Assembly: GCF_030815125.1 (NCBI RefSeq)
Contig: NZ_JAUSWH010000012.1
Coordinates: 62,001-126,000 of the forward strand
Length of the DNA stretch: 64,000 nucleotides
Reading direction: 5' to 3'
Source: Allorhizobium paknamense
Lineage (GTDB): Bacteria > Pseudomonadota > Alphaproteobacteria > Rhizobiales > Rhizobiaceae
In this document: positions 40,441 through 48,352 of the stretch, one piece after another
How positions within the stretch are numbered: the first letter of the stretch is position 1
Layout of the letters: each line of letters starts with the position of its first letter
The notes under the pieces: generated by a model
Told to the model about the DNA's origin: nothing
Seen by the model: the letters and a program-made list of their open reading frames with translations, nothing else
The model's database searches: none
Position numbers and translations under genes: made by a program

Positions 40441-40886
40441 AATTATCCCCTTTACCGCCGCCGAAAGGTCAAGATTGGCCCCCTACGCGATACGGATCCA
40501 GTCGTTGCCTGATTTGAAGGCTGCCACCAAATGGTTAACAAATTCTGATTCACTCTGGCAAGGCGTATCGAATTTATTAAGCAAGAAGGCCAGCCTCCTG
40601 ATTCCTCTGTTATTTCCCCATCGCCACAGATGAATCGATCTGGGAGAAATCCCCCCTAAGCGATTCAATTGACTCATCATTGTCACAGTCCTGAATTTTG
40701 GACCTTGGCATTTACCGACCCTTAAAAGATCTTCCTTATCATTAACGATGCCCGTAAACGAAAGGTTACCAAAGGTAGTTTTTTGTTAACGCCGCGAGAT
40801 TTTTCGGGGCTGATTCGTTGGAATGCCGCGGGCGATGTCGAAATCTGAGTGAAAGCGGGGCTGCTCGCCTCTCGGGAGTATTGCGT
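40441..40886. promoter_or_regulatory. ctrA-fliJ divergent control region with GANTC cluster and CtrA-like site
   Basis: This 446-base gap holds six GANTC sites (40547, 40600, 40632, 40662, 40671, 40812), about three and a half times the random expectation for the whole gap. TTTA-N7-TTAA at 40711-40725 is one mismatch from the CtrA consensus. Divergent promoters for ctrA and fliJ are expected. CcrM methylation control of ctrA is known in Caulobacter and relatives. Confidence 0.65.
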
Positions 40887-41237
40887 ATGAAGTCGCGTGA
40901 GAGCCTAGTTCGCCTGAAGGCATTTCAGGTCACGGAAAAGCGTCGCCAGTTGCAGCAGCTGCAACTGATGATGAGTGAATTCGAACGAATGGCCAAGGAA
41001 CTGGAGACGCAGATCTCCGTGGAAGAAAAAAAGTCGGGTATTACGGACCCTTCGCATTTTGCGTATCCGACTTTTGCCAAAGCCGCCCGCCAGCGGGCTG
41101 ACAATCTTCAGATCTCCATTCGGGAACTGAAGGTTCAGCAGGACGCTGCCGAACTGGCGTTGGAAGAAGCTGAAGCCGATTATGCCAAGGCCTCAGCCCT
41201 TGAAGAGCGGGATGGCGGCCAGCGCGCCCGCGCCTGA
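40887..41237 (+). CDS. fliJ: Flagellar export chaperone FliJ
   Basis: A 116-residue all-helical protein (ESLVRLKAFQVTEKRRQLQQ, MMSEFERMAKELETQISVEE, DAAELALEEAEADYAKASAL) with the coiled-coil look of FliJ, the general chaperone/ATPase stalk of the flagellar export apparatus. In rhizobia fliJ is found next to ctrA, away from fliI. CGGGAG lies 8-14 bases before the ATG at 40887. It is divergent from ctrA, so CtrA control is plausible. A plus-strand terminator is 390 bases downstream. Confidence 0.85.
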   Translation: MKSRESLVRLKAFQVTEKRRQLQQLQLMMSEFERMAKELETQISVEEKKSGITDPSHFAYPTFAKAARQRADNLQISIRELKVQQDAAELALEEAEADYAKASALEERDGGQRARA

Positions 41238-41625
41238 TCCGAAAACCGGATCATCCTGAATTTCGCGTCGCAGCCTGCGGTGCGGAACCCTTTTTCATTG
41301 CTATCAAGCGCCTCGACCCCTAAAGTGTGTCCGCTTTTCTCAGGGCAACACTGTAGAGGGTCAGGGCGTTTTGGCCTGTTTTGATGCAGCGGCGCTGGCG
41401 TCACCACAGTTTTCAACAGTCCACACGTTAAGATTTATGACAGTCTCAGGGGATGTGCCCTTGGGATGGGCTGGTCATCCTTCATGCTTTGAGAAAAAGA
41501 GCGATGCCAGGCTGTCGGCCGGGGAGGGGCCTGATCAGGCATATCTGCTGTTCCGGCATCGGCGTTGTTTCAACGCCGAGCGGTGGAGGATTGATCGCGG
41601 TTTTGCGTCAGCCTGAAACAGGAAA
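41238..41625. other. Intergenic region after fliJ, possible long 3' UTR or small RNA
   Basis: No gene-like frame. It precedes a strong plus-strand terminator at 41626-41667, so a fliJ 3' untranslated region or an independent small RNA is possible. I see no convincing promoter inside. Confidence 0.35.
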
Positions 41626-41667
41626 AGGCGCGCAAAATCCTGAAAAGGTGAGCGCGCCTGTTTTTTT
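41626..41667 (+). terminator. Rho-independent terminator, plus strand
   Basis: AGGCGCGC (41626-41633) and GCGCGCCT (41652-41659) form a perfect 8-bp stem with an 18-base loop, followed by seven T. It would end transcripts from fliJ or from the intergenic space. Confidence 0.75.
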
Positions 41668-41720
41668 AATCCACCCGCTCCGTCATCAGTTCGGGCAGGG
41701 AGTGCAGCAGATTTAAAGCG

Positions 41721-41764
41721 TTACAGCGTCCTTTGCGCGTTTGAGAAAACGCACGGCGCTGTAA
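41721..41764. repeat. Dispersed palindromic repeat (ACAGCG family)
   Basis: TTACAGCG...CGCTGTAA with GCGCGTTTGAGAAAACGCAC inside; ATTTAAAG flanks it on the left. Same family as 32702, 45951 and 55956. It ends ten bases before the sciP stop codon. Confidence 0.7.
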
Positions 41765-41774
41765 GGCAAATCTT

Positions 41775-42050
41775 TTAATGGCGATATTGCTGAATGCGCG
41801 TGGTCCGCAGGCCCGGCAGGCCATGATCGTTGATGGAGGATTGCCAGGACAAGAATTCCTCGACGGTCAGCGTATACCGTTCGCAAGCCTCTTCCAGGCT
41901 CAACAGGCCGCCACGAACGGCAGCGACAACTTCCGCCTTGCGGCGGATGACCCAGCGGCGGGTATTGGCAGGCGGCAGATCGGCAATCGTCAACGGGCTG
42001 CCATCCGGGCCGATAACGTATTTTACTCGCGGGCGTATCGTTTCGGTCAT
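41775..42050 (-). CDS. sciP: CtrA inhibitor SciP (DUF1153)
   Basis: A 91-residue helix-turn-helix protein that, in Caulobacter, binds CtrA and blocks activation of CtrA-controlled promoters in swarmer cells. The DUF1153 features are visible: VKYVIGPDGSPLTIADLPP at the N-terminus, then WVIRRKAEVVAAVRGGLLSL and EEACERYTLTVEEFLSWQ. Size and sequence match SciP closely. Its place next to fliJ and ctrA forms one cell-cycle cluster. Confidence 0.94.
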   Translation of the reverse strand: MTETIRPRVKYVIGPDGSPLTIADLPPANTRRWVIRRKAEVVAAVRGGLLSLEEACERYTLTVEEFLSWQSSINDHGLPGLRTTRIQQYRH

Positions 42051-42508
42051 TGGACTCTCTAATACAAACTCAAGACCACAGACCGAGACTTTAACGTCGC
42101 ACCTTTAAAAATTGACTAAGCCAACGGTAACAATTTGATAATAATTTTAGGGAGTTGCCTGTGGCAGCTGATGTGGCGCTGCAGCATGTGCCGTAAAGTT
42201 GAGCGGAGTTCCTGGCGTCAGCGATGTCCGCGTCACTAGCTATTTCTTTCAGGCTTCAGGCGTATTTTGAGTAAAAATCGGACTTACCGGGCGAAATGCC
42301 CATCAAAATTGTTGAATGTGAATGATTTTTTATCCTCACATGACAGGATTTCTCGAATTTTTTTGAATTCTGCGCAACTATACACACACGCATCCCTTGC
42401 GTTGCTTTTGGTGCAGGGATGCACTTATCGCGCGTTGTTCGTCTCTAAAGGGCGATGGTGTGGAGGGCCAGGATCGCCATCTGTGACATTTTGGAACAAT
42501 TTTGGCGC
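42051..42508. other. AT-rich intergenic region upstream of sciP
   Basis: No gene-like frame. One GANTC (GACTC near 42055) lies just before the sciP start. 42240-42420 is AT-rich. I see no CtrA consensus site, repeat or terminator here that I would defend. Confidence 0.45.
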
Positions 42509-43297
42509 CTAAAAGCCGCCACCGTTAAAAAGCTCCGCCTTGAGCGTGCCCAGGATGATCTTCAGATCGAGCCAGAAGGAAAAGTTTTCCACATAATAGA
42601 GGTCGGAGGCGATCCGGGCACGAGCCCGTGCGGCACGATCCGTCGGTCCCCGCAGGCCGCGCATCTGGGCAAGGCCGGTGATGCCGGGGCGCATGGCGTG
42701 GCGGCGGTGGTAGTCCGGCACCAGCGTCTCATAGGGCACGCCTGCCGCAAGCATGCCGATGGCATGGCACCGGGGGCCCACAAGCGACATATCGCCCAGC
42801 AGAACATTCAACAATTGCGGCAGTTCATCGATATTGGTGCGCCGCAAAAGCGCGCCAAGCCGGGTGACGCGCGGATCCTGCGCCACCGTCTGCCGCACGC
42901 CGGAGGGATCGCAGCAATCCACATACATGGTGCGGAATTTGTAGATGCGGATTTTCGTCTGGTCCTTGCCCCAGCGTACCTGCCGGAAGAGCGCAGGGCC
43001 CGGGCTGTCCAGCCGGATGAGCAGGGCAATGAGCAGAAGAAGCGGCAAAAGCGCCAGGAGCGCCAGAAAAGCCACGAGAATATCCAGTGCCCGCTTGGCC
43101 CAGAGATCACCGGGCCTGCGGTTGCCGATTGTCGGCCCATCCTGAGAGGAGGGCACAGAATAGCCGTCCCGGACCATTCGGCGGGCGCGCAGGCCGTGTG
43201 GTGCATGCAGGCTTTCCATCCAAGCCTCCCAAGGCCGCAGCAGAGGGATTTGCCGCCATCCCGTTTCCGAAAGTGGAAATTTCCGCTCCGCTGCCAC
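42509..43297 (-). CDS. Undecaprenyl-phosphate sugar phosphotransferase (ExoY/HfsE-like, short type)
   Basis: A 262-residue bacterial sugar transferase that places the first sugar-phosphate on undecaprenyl phosphate for polysaccharide synthesis. One membrane re-entrant segment is [20 protein letters not shown] at residues about 68-90, and the catalytic domain has [31 protein letters not shown] and [15 protein letters not shown]. It lacks the multi-span N-terminal domain of WbaP-type enzymes. The start is GTG at 43297 with AGGA nine bases upstream. A perfect CtrA site lies about 60 bases before it. No other polysaccharide genes are nearby. Confidence 0.87.
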   Translation of the reverse strand: MAAERKFPLSETGWRQIPLLRPWEAWMESLHAPHGLRARRMVRDGYSVPSSQDGPTIGNRRPGDLWAKRALDILVAFLALLALLPLLLLIALLIRLDSPGPALFRQVRWGKDQTKIRIYKFRTMYVDCCDPSGVRQTVAQDPRVTRLGALLRRTNIDELPQLLNVLLGDMSLVGPRCHAIGMLAAGVPYETLVPDYHRRHAMRPGITGLAQMRGLRGPTDRAARARARIASDLYYVENFSFWLDLKIILGTLKAELFNGGGF

Positions 43298-43354
43298 GTC
43301 GTGAATTCCTGCCTGCTGATTTATACCCCCATCGTCTTACCGTCATTCTTAATC

Positions 43355-43369
43355 TTAACCAATGGTTAA
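43355..43369. promoter_or_regulatory. Perfect CtrA-binding consensus upstream of the sugar transferase
   Basis: TTAA (43355-43358), CCAATGG, TTAA (43366-43369): exact TTAA-N7-TTAA, lying 58-72 bases upstream of the GTG start. Confidence 0.7.
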
Positions 43370-43497
43370 CCTCTCTGAATGAGACGCCTTTCTTGGGACT
43401 ATTTGTCTCAAAGCCAGACAGATCTTGTTCAATCGGTACAACCCACCCAAAATGGGCAGGTCTTACTGCTCGGTTGTATTTTATGGAAATAAATTAC

Positions 43498-44529
43498 TTA
43501 AAGTAGATGCAGGTCGATGAGGGCTGCCCGGCCCAGTACGCCCAGAACGGCGCTGCCGGTGTGGCTGATCGAAAGCTCGACGCCCGCGCTCAGCTTCAAG
43601 ACACTGTAGCGAGTTGTTTCAAAGGTCGAGGCGGTGCCGGGGTAGAGCTTAAGGAACTCGTTATTAACAGTGTCGATAACGGTCACGGCATAATCGACGG
43701 CGGTGCTGCCGCTTATATAAACAGAGACGGCATAAAGCCCTTCCACCGGCACCTTCAAGGTCTGGCGCCCGTCACTGAGTGTCTGCCCCAGTGCTATACC
43801 GCCCTGACCCATGACCAGCGTGTCGAATCCCGTGATGGTGCCGCTGCTGATGGCCAGCGACCGTGAGCTGAGGCGCACGCGCCCTGCCGGCTTGTTCGGT
43901 TGCAGCACCTGGCCTGCGCTGGTGATCGAAAGTCCTGTGGTCCAGTTGCTGCCATCCCCACTGACCTTGAGGGAAAAGGTGTCGGAACCGGAGGTCCCCA
44001 TTTCTGCCCGGCCGGACCAGCCGGTCTGGAACAGCAGGCTCGCGGTATTGTCTGCCGCCGCCTTGTTGATTTTCAGGCGGTGGTCGCTGCCGGCATTGTT
44101 GAACAGGCTGGCATCGGCGGCGACGGAGAGCCGGTTGGTGCTGTCCGGTGTGCTGTTGACGCCCAGTTGCTCCGCAATGATTTGCGGGGGCAGGGCCTGT
44201 TCCTCCCAGCCGCTGCCGGAATAAACCAGTATCCTGCCCAGCGTGCGGAAGAAGCCGCGCCAGCCTGCCTGCGGTGTCAGAAATGCCCAGGCACTATCCT
44301 GCCACACCGCAATCTTGCCACCATAGCCGTCCCAGGCGCCGCTCGCGCCCGTGCCGATGCTGTAGCAATTGCCTTCGCCGGGACTGTCCGGCGGGCTCGA
44401 CAGCGTGTCCTCGATCACGAGCTGCGTGACGGCATCGAGCACCTGCAAGGCCTCGTTATGGGTGACATGTTTCTGCGCCTGGGAGGGCAGAATGAAGGGG
44501 AGGTTCAATCGGGCACTGTTGTCGCTCAT
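43498..44529 (-). CDS. DUF2793-containing protein with C1q-like C-terminus
   Basis: A 343-residue protein beginning with the DUF2793 signature PFILPSQAQKHVTHNEAL and then GNCYSIGTGASGAWDGYGGK, AVWQDSAWAFLTPQAGW. The C-terminal 140 residues (RVRLSSRSLAISSGTITGFD, GLYAVSVYISGSTAVDYAVT) look like a C1q/TNF-like or tail-fibre beta-jelly-roll. DUF2793 is common in phage tail and gene-transfer-agent structural proteins, but nothing phage-like is near. It has no signal peptide and may be a surface-binding or relict virion protein. It ends about 200 bases upstream of the sugar transferase on the same strand. Confidence 0.85.
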   Translation of the reverse strand: MSDNSARLNLPFILPSQAQKHVTHNEALQVLDAVTQLVIEDTLSSPPDSPGEGNCYSIGTGASGAWDGYGGKIAVWQDSAWAFLTPQAGWRGFFRTLGRILVYSGSGWEEQALPPQIIAEQLGVNSTPDSTNRLSVAADASLFNNAGSDHRLKINKAAADNTASLLFQTGWSGRAEMGTSGSDTFSLKVSGDGSNWTTGLSITSAGQVLQPNKPAGRVRLSSRSLAISSGTITGFDTLVMGQGGIALGQTLSDGRQTLKVPVEGLYAVSVYISGSTAVDYAVTVIDTVNNEFLKLYPGTASTFETTRYSVLKLSAGVELSISHTGSAVLGVLGRAALIDLHLL

Positions 44530-44666
44530 CCGGACGTCCTTGCGTGGTGATCATGCAGGGACATTGTCCACCACGTCTTCAGGAGGTGGAGATAGCGAGG
44601 ATGGAAGGCTTGATTCACTTGGGAAAATGCCGGTCGCGATCCCCGCGCTGCACCGGACGCCCCTAA

Positions 44667-44715
44667 TGCATTGATCCAAACAAAAGATTCATCTTTGTTT
44701 GGAAAAATCAATGCA
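44667..44715. other. Long imperfect hairpin
   Basis: TGCATTGATCC with AAACAAAAGAT at left and ATCTTTGTTTGG then ATCAATGCA at right, in a 49-base near-perfect hairpin with small bulges. It lies between cysQ and the DUF2793 gene. Confidence 0.5.
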
Positions 44716-44725
44716 TAAACAAAGG

Positions 44726-44772
44726 CCTAGCGCACTTGAGCATGAGCAACGTGAATGCGTCAGTGCACTAGG
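44726..44772 (-). terminator. Hairpin at the cysQ 3' end, possible terminator
   Basis: CCTAG.GCACT (44726-44736) and AGTGCACTAGG (44762-44772) pair around an inner GCAT/ATGC stem. The minus-strand side ends in CCTTTGTTTATG, a weak U-tract. The stop codon of cysQ (44768-44770) is inside the stem. Confidence 0.5.
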
Positions 44773-45559
44773 TTTCGCTGCGCCAGCCCGCTCCCCAGGC
44801 AATGAAGAAGGGATTGGCAAAATCACTGTCCTCTGCTTGCTTGCGCTTGCCATAGAGCAGCGGCGTTCCGCCAAGCGTCAGGGTCATGCCACCGGCTGCC
44901 CGCAGCACGGCATCGCCTGCGGCCGTGTCCCATTCCATGGTGCGGCCATAGCGGGGATAAACATCGGCGTCGCCCTCGGCCACCAGGCAGAATTTGAGGG
45001 ATGAGCCGACAGAGCGCGTGTCACGAATGGCGCGGGCAGCCAGAAAGGCTTCCGTTTCCGGCCCGGCATGCGAGCGGCTGGCCACCGCCACCGGCGGCGA
45101 AAGGGTCTGCCGCGCCTTGATCGGCTGGCGGTGCAGGATCTCGAAATCCGCGCTGACAGCCACCTTTTCCGCACCGTCGGAACCACCGCTGTACAGCACC
45201 CCGCTGGCCGGTGCGTAGACCACGCCGAGTGTGGGCACGCCGTCCTCCACCAGGGCGATATTCACCGTAAAATCATTGCTTTTGCGAATGAACTCCTTGG
45301 TGCCATCGAGAGGGTCCACCAGAATGAAGCGCCCGCTTTCCGTCGCCGGAATGTGCCCGGCCGCCACGGCCTCTTCTGCCACGACGGGAATGTCGCCGAA
45401 GGCCGCAGCCAGATGCGACAGAATCACGGCCTCGGCCCGCTCGTCGGCTTCTGTCACCGGTGATGCGTCTTCCTTGCTGCGCACGGTGGCGCCATGGTGA
45501 AAAACCGCCATGATTTCGCGACCGGCAAGCAGTGCTGCCCGTTCAAACACATCCAGCAC
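44768..45559 (-). CDS. cysQ: 3'(2'),5'-bisphosphate nucleotidase CysQ
   Basis: Hydrolyses 3'-phosphoadenosine 5'-phosphate (PAP), the by-product of sulfate transfer, to AMP. The 263-residue protein of the inositol monophosphatase fold has DPLDGTKEFIRK (metal-binding Asp) and WDTAAGDAVLRAAGG. The start is GTG at 45559 (VLDVFERAALLAGRE), with GGAAAGGA six bases upstream. The frame continues through a TTG at 45595, but those extra codons lie in a MITE-like inverted repeat. It is separated from cysC by a 510-base block of repeats. Confidence 0.93.
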   Translation of the reverse strand: MLDVFERAALLAGREIMAVFHHGATVRSKEDASPVTEADERAEAVILSHLAAAFGDIPVVAEEAVAAGHIPATESGRFILVDPLDGTKEFIRKSNDFTVNIALVEDGVPTLGVVYAPASGVLYSGGSDGAEKVAVSADFEILHRQPIKARQTLSPPVAVASRSHAGPETEAFLAARAIRDTRSVGSSLKFCLVAEGDADVYPRYGRTMEWDTAAGDAVLRAAGGMTLTLGGTPLLYGKRKQAEDSDFANPFFIAWGAGWRSET

Positions 45560-45582
45560 AGAGCGTCCTTTCCAGGAACTAG

Positions 45583-45844
45583 GGTCAAAACTCAATCAGG
45601 ATGGGTGTTCTGCAAGGCGTATTTTGTGTCTGAGTAGGAGGAAAGGTGCAGGAAATGCCGATCATTTTCAAACCTTTCCGACGCCCGCAGACGCAAAATA
45701 CGCCTTGCCCGAAGGGTTGAGCGGGATGGGCCGCCTGATTGCGAACAATGCTCGACAAGGCCTTAGGGCCTTGCCTTGCGCTTGTTCGCGGCCATTCAAT
45801 CCCATCCCGTTCAACAGAACACCCATCCTGATTGAGTTTTGACC
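45583..45844. mobile_element. MITE-like element with 30-bp perfect terminal inverted repeats
   Basis: A 262-base non-coding element. The two 30-base ends (45583-45612 and 45815-45844) are perfectly inverted, starting GGTCAAAACTC, and are flanked by CTAG on both sides (45579-45582 and 45845-45848), as in IS5-type target duplication. The interior has further nested inverted repeats: GCAAGGCGTATTTTG with its complement, GTTGAGCGGGATGGG with a near-complement, and GCGAACAA/TTGTTCGC. No transposase is present. The left end is 24 bases upstream of the cysQ start. Confidence 0.75.
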
Positions 45845-45846
45845 CT

Positions 45847-45951
45847 AGAGCATTTCAGTGTTTCACGGAAACACTGAAATGCTCTAACTTGTTGTTTTTA
45901 AGCATTTCCGGACGGAAAACCGGTTCCCACTTTTCTCGGAACAATGCTCTA
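45847..45951. repeat. RIME-type repeat
   Basis: Composite unit: AGAGCATTTCAGTG...ACTGAAATGCTCT, a T-rich joint, then GCATTTCCGGACGG...GGAACAATGCTCT. It begins two bases after the MITE right end, sharing the CTAG. Confidence 0.8.
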
Positions 45952-46054
45952 CTGCATAATTCCTTAAATCGGAATCGATTTAGTGAAAATTATGCAGCAG
46001 ATTTAAAATTTTACAGCGTCCTTTGTGCGTTTGATAAAACGCACGCCGCTGTAG
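45951..46054. repeat. Dispersed palindromic repeat (ACAGCG family), long form
   Basis: ACTGCATAATTCC with AATCGGAATCGATT, then ATTATGCAGCAGATTTAAA, then TTACAGCG...CGCTGTAG. It is the reverse-complement arrangement of the copy at 55956-56057. It ends 16 bases before the cysC stop codon. Confidence 0.7.
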
Positions 46055-46070
46055 AAGGGGTGTTGGCCCC

Positions 46071-46706
46071 TCAAGCCTTCAGATTGAGAAAATCGATCAC
46101 CTGACGCGCCAGCGCCTGCGGACCTGCACTGCGCGTCACCAACCGTATATCCGGATTGGCCGGTGGCTCATAGGGAGAACTGATGCCGGTAAATTCCTTG
46201 ATTTCGCCGGCTAGCGCCTTGCGATAGAGACCCTTGGGATCTCTTTTCACGCATTCTTCCAGGGGGGTGTCGATGAAGACTTCGACGAATTCGCCCTCGC
46301 GCATCAGGCTCCTGGCCATCTGCCGGTCGGCTTCGAAAGGCGAAATGAAGGAGACCACCACGACCAGACCGGCATCGGCCATGAGCTTGGCAACCTCCGC
46401 GACCCGGCGAATGTTTTCCACCCGGTCGGCATCGGAAAAGCCGAGATCGCTGTTCAGTCCGGTGCGGATATTGTCGCCATCGAGCATATAGGTGTGAACG
46501 CCCGCCTCGTTCAGGCTCTTTTCCAGCGCATTGGCGATGGTGGATTTGCCCGAGCCCGACAGGCCGGTAAACCACAGAATCTTTGGCTTATGCCCCTTCA
46601 GGAGAATGCGGGCGTCCCGGCTCACCTGCAGCGGCTGCGAGACGACATGGCGGTTTTCAGCCTCAGCTGGCATGGCAATTTCTTGCGCCGGTGCGACATA
46701 GTGCAT
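46071..46706 (-). CDS. cysC: Adenylylsulfate (APS) kinase
   Basis: Phosphorylates APS with ATP to make PAPS, the sulfate donor. The 211-residue protein has P-loop [26 protein letters not shown] and [35 protein letters not shown] and [12 protein letters not shown]. It is stand-alone and not fused to CysN as in NodQ. Residues 1-35 form an extra N-terminal tail. It lies upstream of cysQ on the same strand, with a 510-base repeat block between, so the two may once have been directly adjacent. PAPS here could feed sulfated polysaccharides or reductive assimilation. Confidence 0.93.
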   Translation of the reverse strand: MHYVAPAQEIAMPAEAENRHVVSQPLQVSRDARILLKGHKPKILWFTGLSGSGKSTIANALEKSLNEAGVHTYMLDGDNIRTGLNSDLGFSDADRVENIRRVAEVAKLMADAGLVVVVSFISPFEADRQMARSLMREGEFVEVFIDTPLEECVKRDPKGLYRKALAGEIKEFTGISSPYEPPANPDIRLVTRSAGPQALARQVIDFLNLKA

Positions 46707-47445
46707 CCATGTTCCCTCTCTTTTTAATAATAAATCTTATTCCTAATTCGTGCCAACGTTGTCAAATGATGTGACATGCCTCGAAAGTTATAATCAACAC
46801 CTTTTCGCCATGATTGACGGAGAGGCCAGTCTGCGATGATCCAGAGTCCGCGCGTGTGATCCGGTTGCCGTCCCGTCTTTCTCACTCTGCCATCTTGTGT
46901 CCATCTCCCACCGATTTCCATGGGATCCCGCATGCATTATTCAGCTTTTTAGCTTCTGAAGGAAGCCTTGTCGGGCCAATCGCCGCTGGCCACGCCTTTG
47001 GCGCGCGTCTGAGCCCGCCCCTTATGACGACGTGATTATCGCCGGTGGCGGCGTCACTGCCTCTGGTCAAGACCCATGATCTTGCGGAGGAATGAAGTTT
47101 CTGCAATATCGCCGTGTTCGAAAATCCGCATCGGCGAATGCTGCAGAGCATGAAAAAATCCCGGTTGTAATCGCTCGGGATTTTCGCAGTTTCGAAGATT
47201 GGAAAGGGCGAGGCAAATGCGCATTTTTCCACCTTTCGGTGACTGTTTTCGGGCGTAATTCGGTGAAAATGTTCAAATCGTGAGCAGTTTACAGAAAAGT
47301 GCACTGGCCCAGCCATTTCAGGCTTCACATTTTTGCCAAAAACGCTATCAAATCGGCCCCAAGATCAAAAACCCCAAAACGGGAATACCCGAGGGGAACA
47401 TAAAGAAGGACACCACATGATTGTGGCTGTCCGGGGGATTGGCAT
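46707..47445. other. Long intergenic region between cysC and livH
   Basis: 739 bases without a gene. The several open frames have no recognisable motifs and unusual composition. Promoters for cysC (leftward) and for the liv operon (rightward) are expected. No repeat or defined box is visible. Confidence 0.5.
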
Positions 47446-48348
47446 ATGGAGTATTTCATCCAGCAGCTCATAAACGGGCTGACTCTTGGATCCATCTATG
47501 GCCTTGTGGCGATCGGCTATACGATGGTGTACGGTATTATCGGCATGATCAATTTCGCCCATGGCGACATCTTCATGCTGGGTGGTTTCGCCGCTCTCAT
47601 CGTTTTCCTGGTGCTCACCACGTTCTTTGCCGGCATTCCCGTTGCGCTGGCGCTTCTGATCATGCTCGTCATCTCCATGTTGATGACCGGCTTGTGGAAC
47701 TGGACCATCGAGCGTGTGGCCTATCGCCCGCTGCGCGGTTCCTTCCGTCTTGCACCGCTGATCACCGCCATCGGCATGTCGATTGCGCTCTCCAACTTCA
47801 TCCAGGTCAGCCAGGGCCCGCGCAACAAGCCCATCCCCGCGCTGGTCAGCGATGTCTACCACTTCGGTGCCATCACCATCTCGCTGAAGCAGATCATCAT
47901 CGTGCTGGTGACGGCTGTGCTGCTCGCGGCCTTCTGGTACATCGTCAACAAGACCCCGCTTGGCCGCGCCCAGCGCGCCACCGAACAGGACCGCAAGATG
48001 GCGGCGCTGCTCGGGGTCGATGTCGATCGCACCATTTCCGTCACCTTCATCATGGGTGCCGCCCTCGCAGCCGTCGCCGGTACCATGTATCTGATGTATT
48101 ACGGCGTCGCCTCTTTCACCGATGGCTTCATTCCCGGCGTCAAGGCCTTTACCGCGGCTGTTCTGGGCGGCATCGGTTCGCTGCCGGGGGCTGTTCTCGG
48201 CGGGCTGCTGATCGGCCTGATCGAATCGCTCTGGTCGGCCTATTTCACCATTGCCTACAAGGATGTGGCGACCTTCGCGATCCTCGCCTTCGTGCTGATC
48301 TTCAAGCCGACGGGTATCCTCGGCCGTCCGGAAGTCGAAAAGGTCTGA
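47446..48348 (+). CDS. livH: Branched-chain amino acid ABC transporter permease LivH
   Basis: A 300-residue inner-membrane permease. The first segment follows [20 protein letters not shown], with the LivH motif [15 protein letters not shown] near residue 40, and [21 protein letters not shown] and [20 protein letters not shown] later. It is the first gene of the operon, a few bases before livM. The LIV-I type system imports leucine, isoleucine and valine and, in rhizobia, many other amino acids. Confidence 0.95.
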   Translation: MEYFIQQLINGLTLGSIYGLVAIGYTMVYGIIGMINFAHGDIFMLGGFAALIVFLVLTTFFAGIPVALALLIMLVISMLMTGLWNWTIERVAYRPLRGSFRLAPLITAIGMSIALSNFIQVSQGPRNKPIPALVSDVYHFGAITISLKQIIIVLVTAVLLAAFWYIVNKTPLGRAQRATEQDRKMAALLGVDVDRTISVTFIMGAALAAVAGTMYLMYYGVASFTDGFIPGVKAFTAAVLGGIGSLPGAVLGGLLIGLIESLWSAYFTIAYKDVATFAILAFVLIFKPTGILGRPEVEKV

Positions 48349-48352
48349 CCCG

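Noticed and set aside
41428..41600. Segment GGGGATGTGCCC...GGGATGGGCTGG considered as 6S or SRP RNA
   Set aside because: The long closing stem and conserved loops of 6S RNA are not present, and the SRP tetraloop and asymmetric loop sequence are lacking.
45832..46104. A 90-codon plus-strand frame beginning MSFDPRAFQCF
   Set aside because: It is made entirely of MITE, RIME and ACAGCG repeat sequence. The MSFDP start is the MITE end read outward, the same as the false TTG start for cysQ at 45595.
46882..47328. A 148-codon minus-strand frame between cysC and livH
   Set aside because: No domain, no ribosome-binding site of note, mixed composition. I treat the gap as non-coding.
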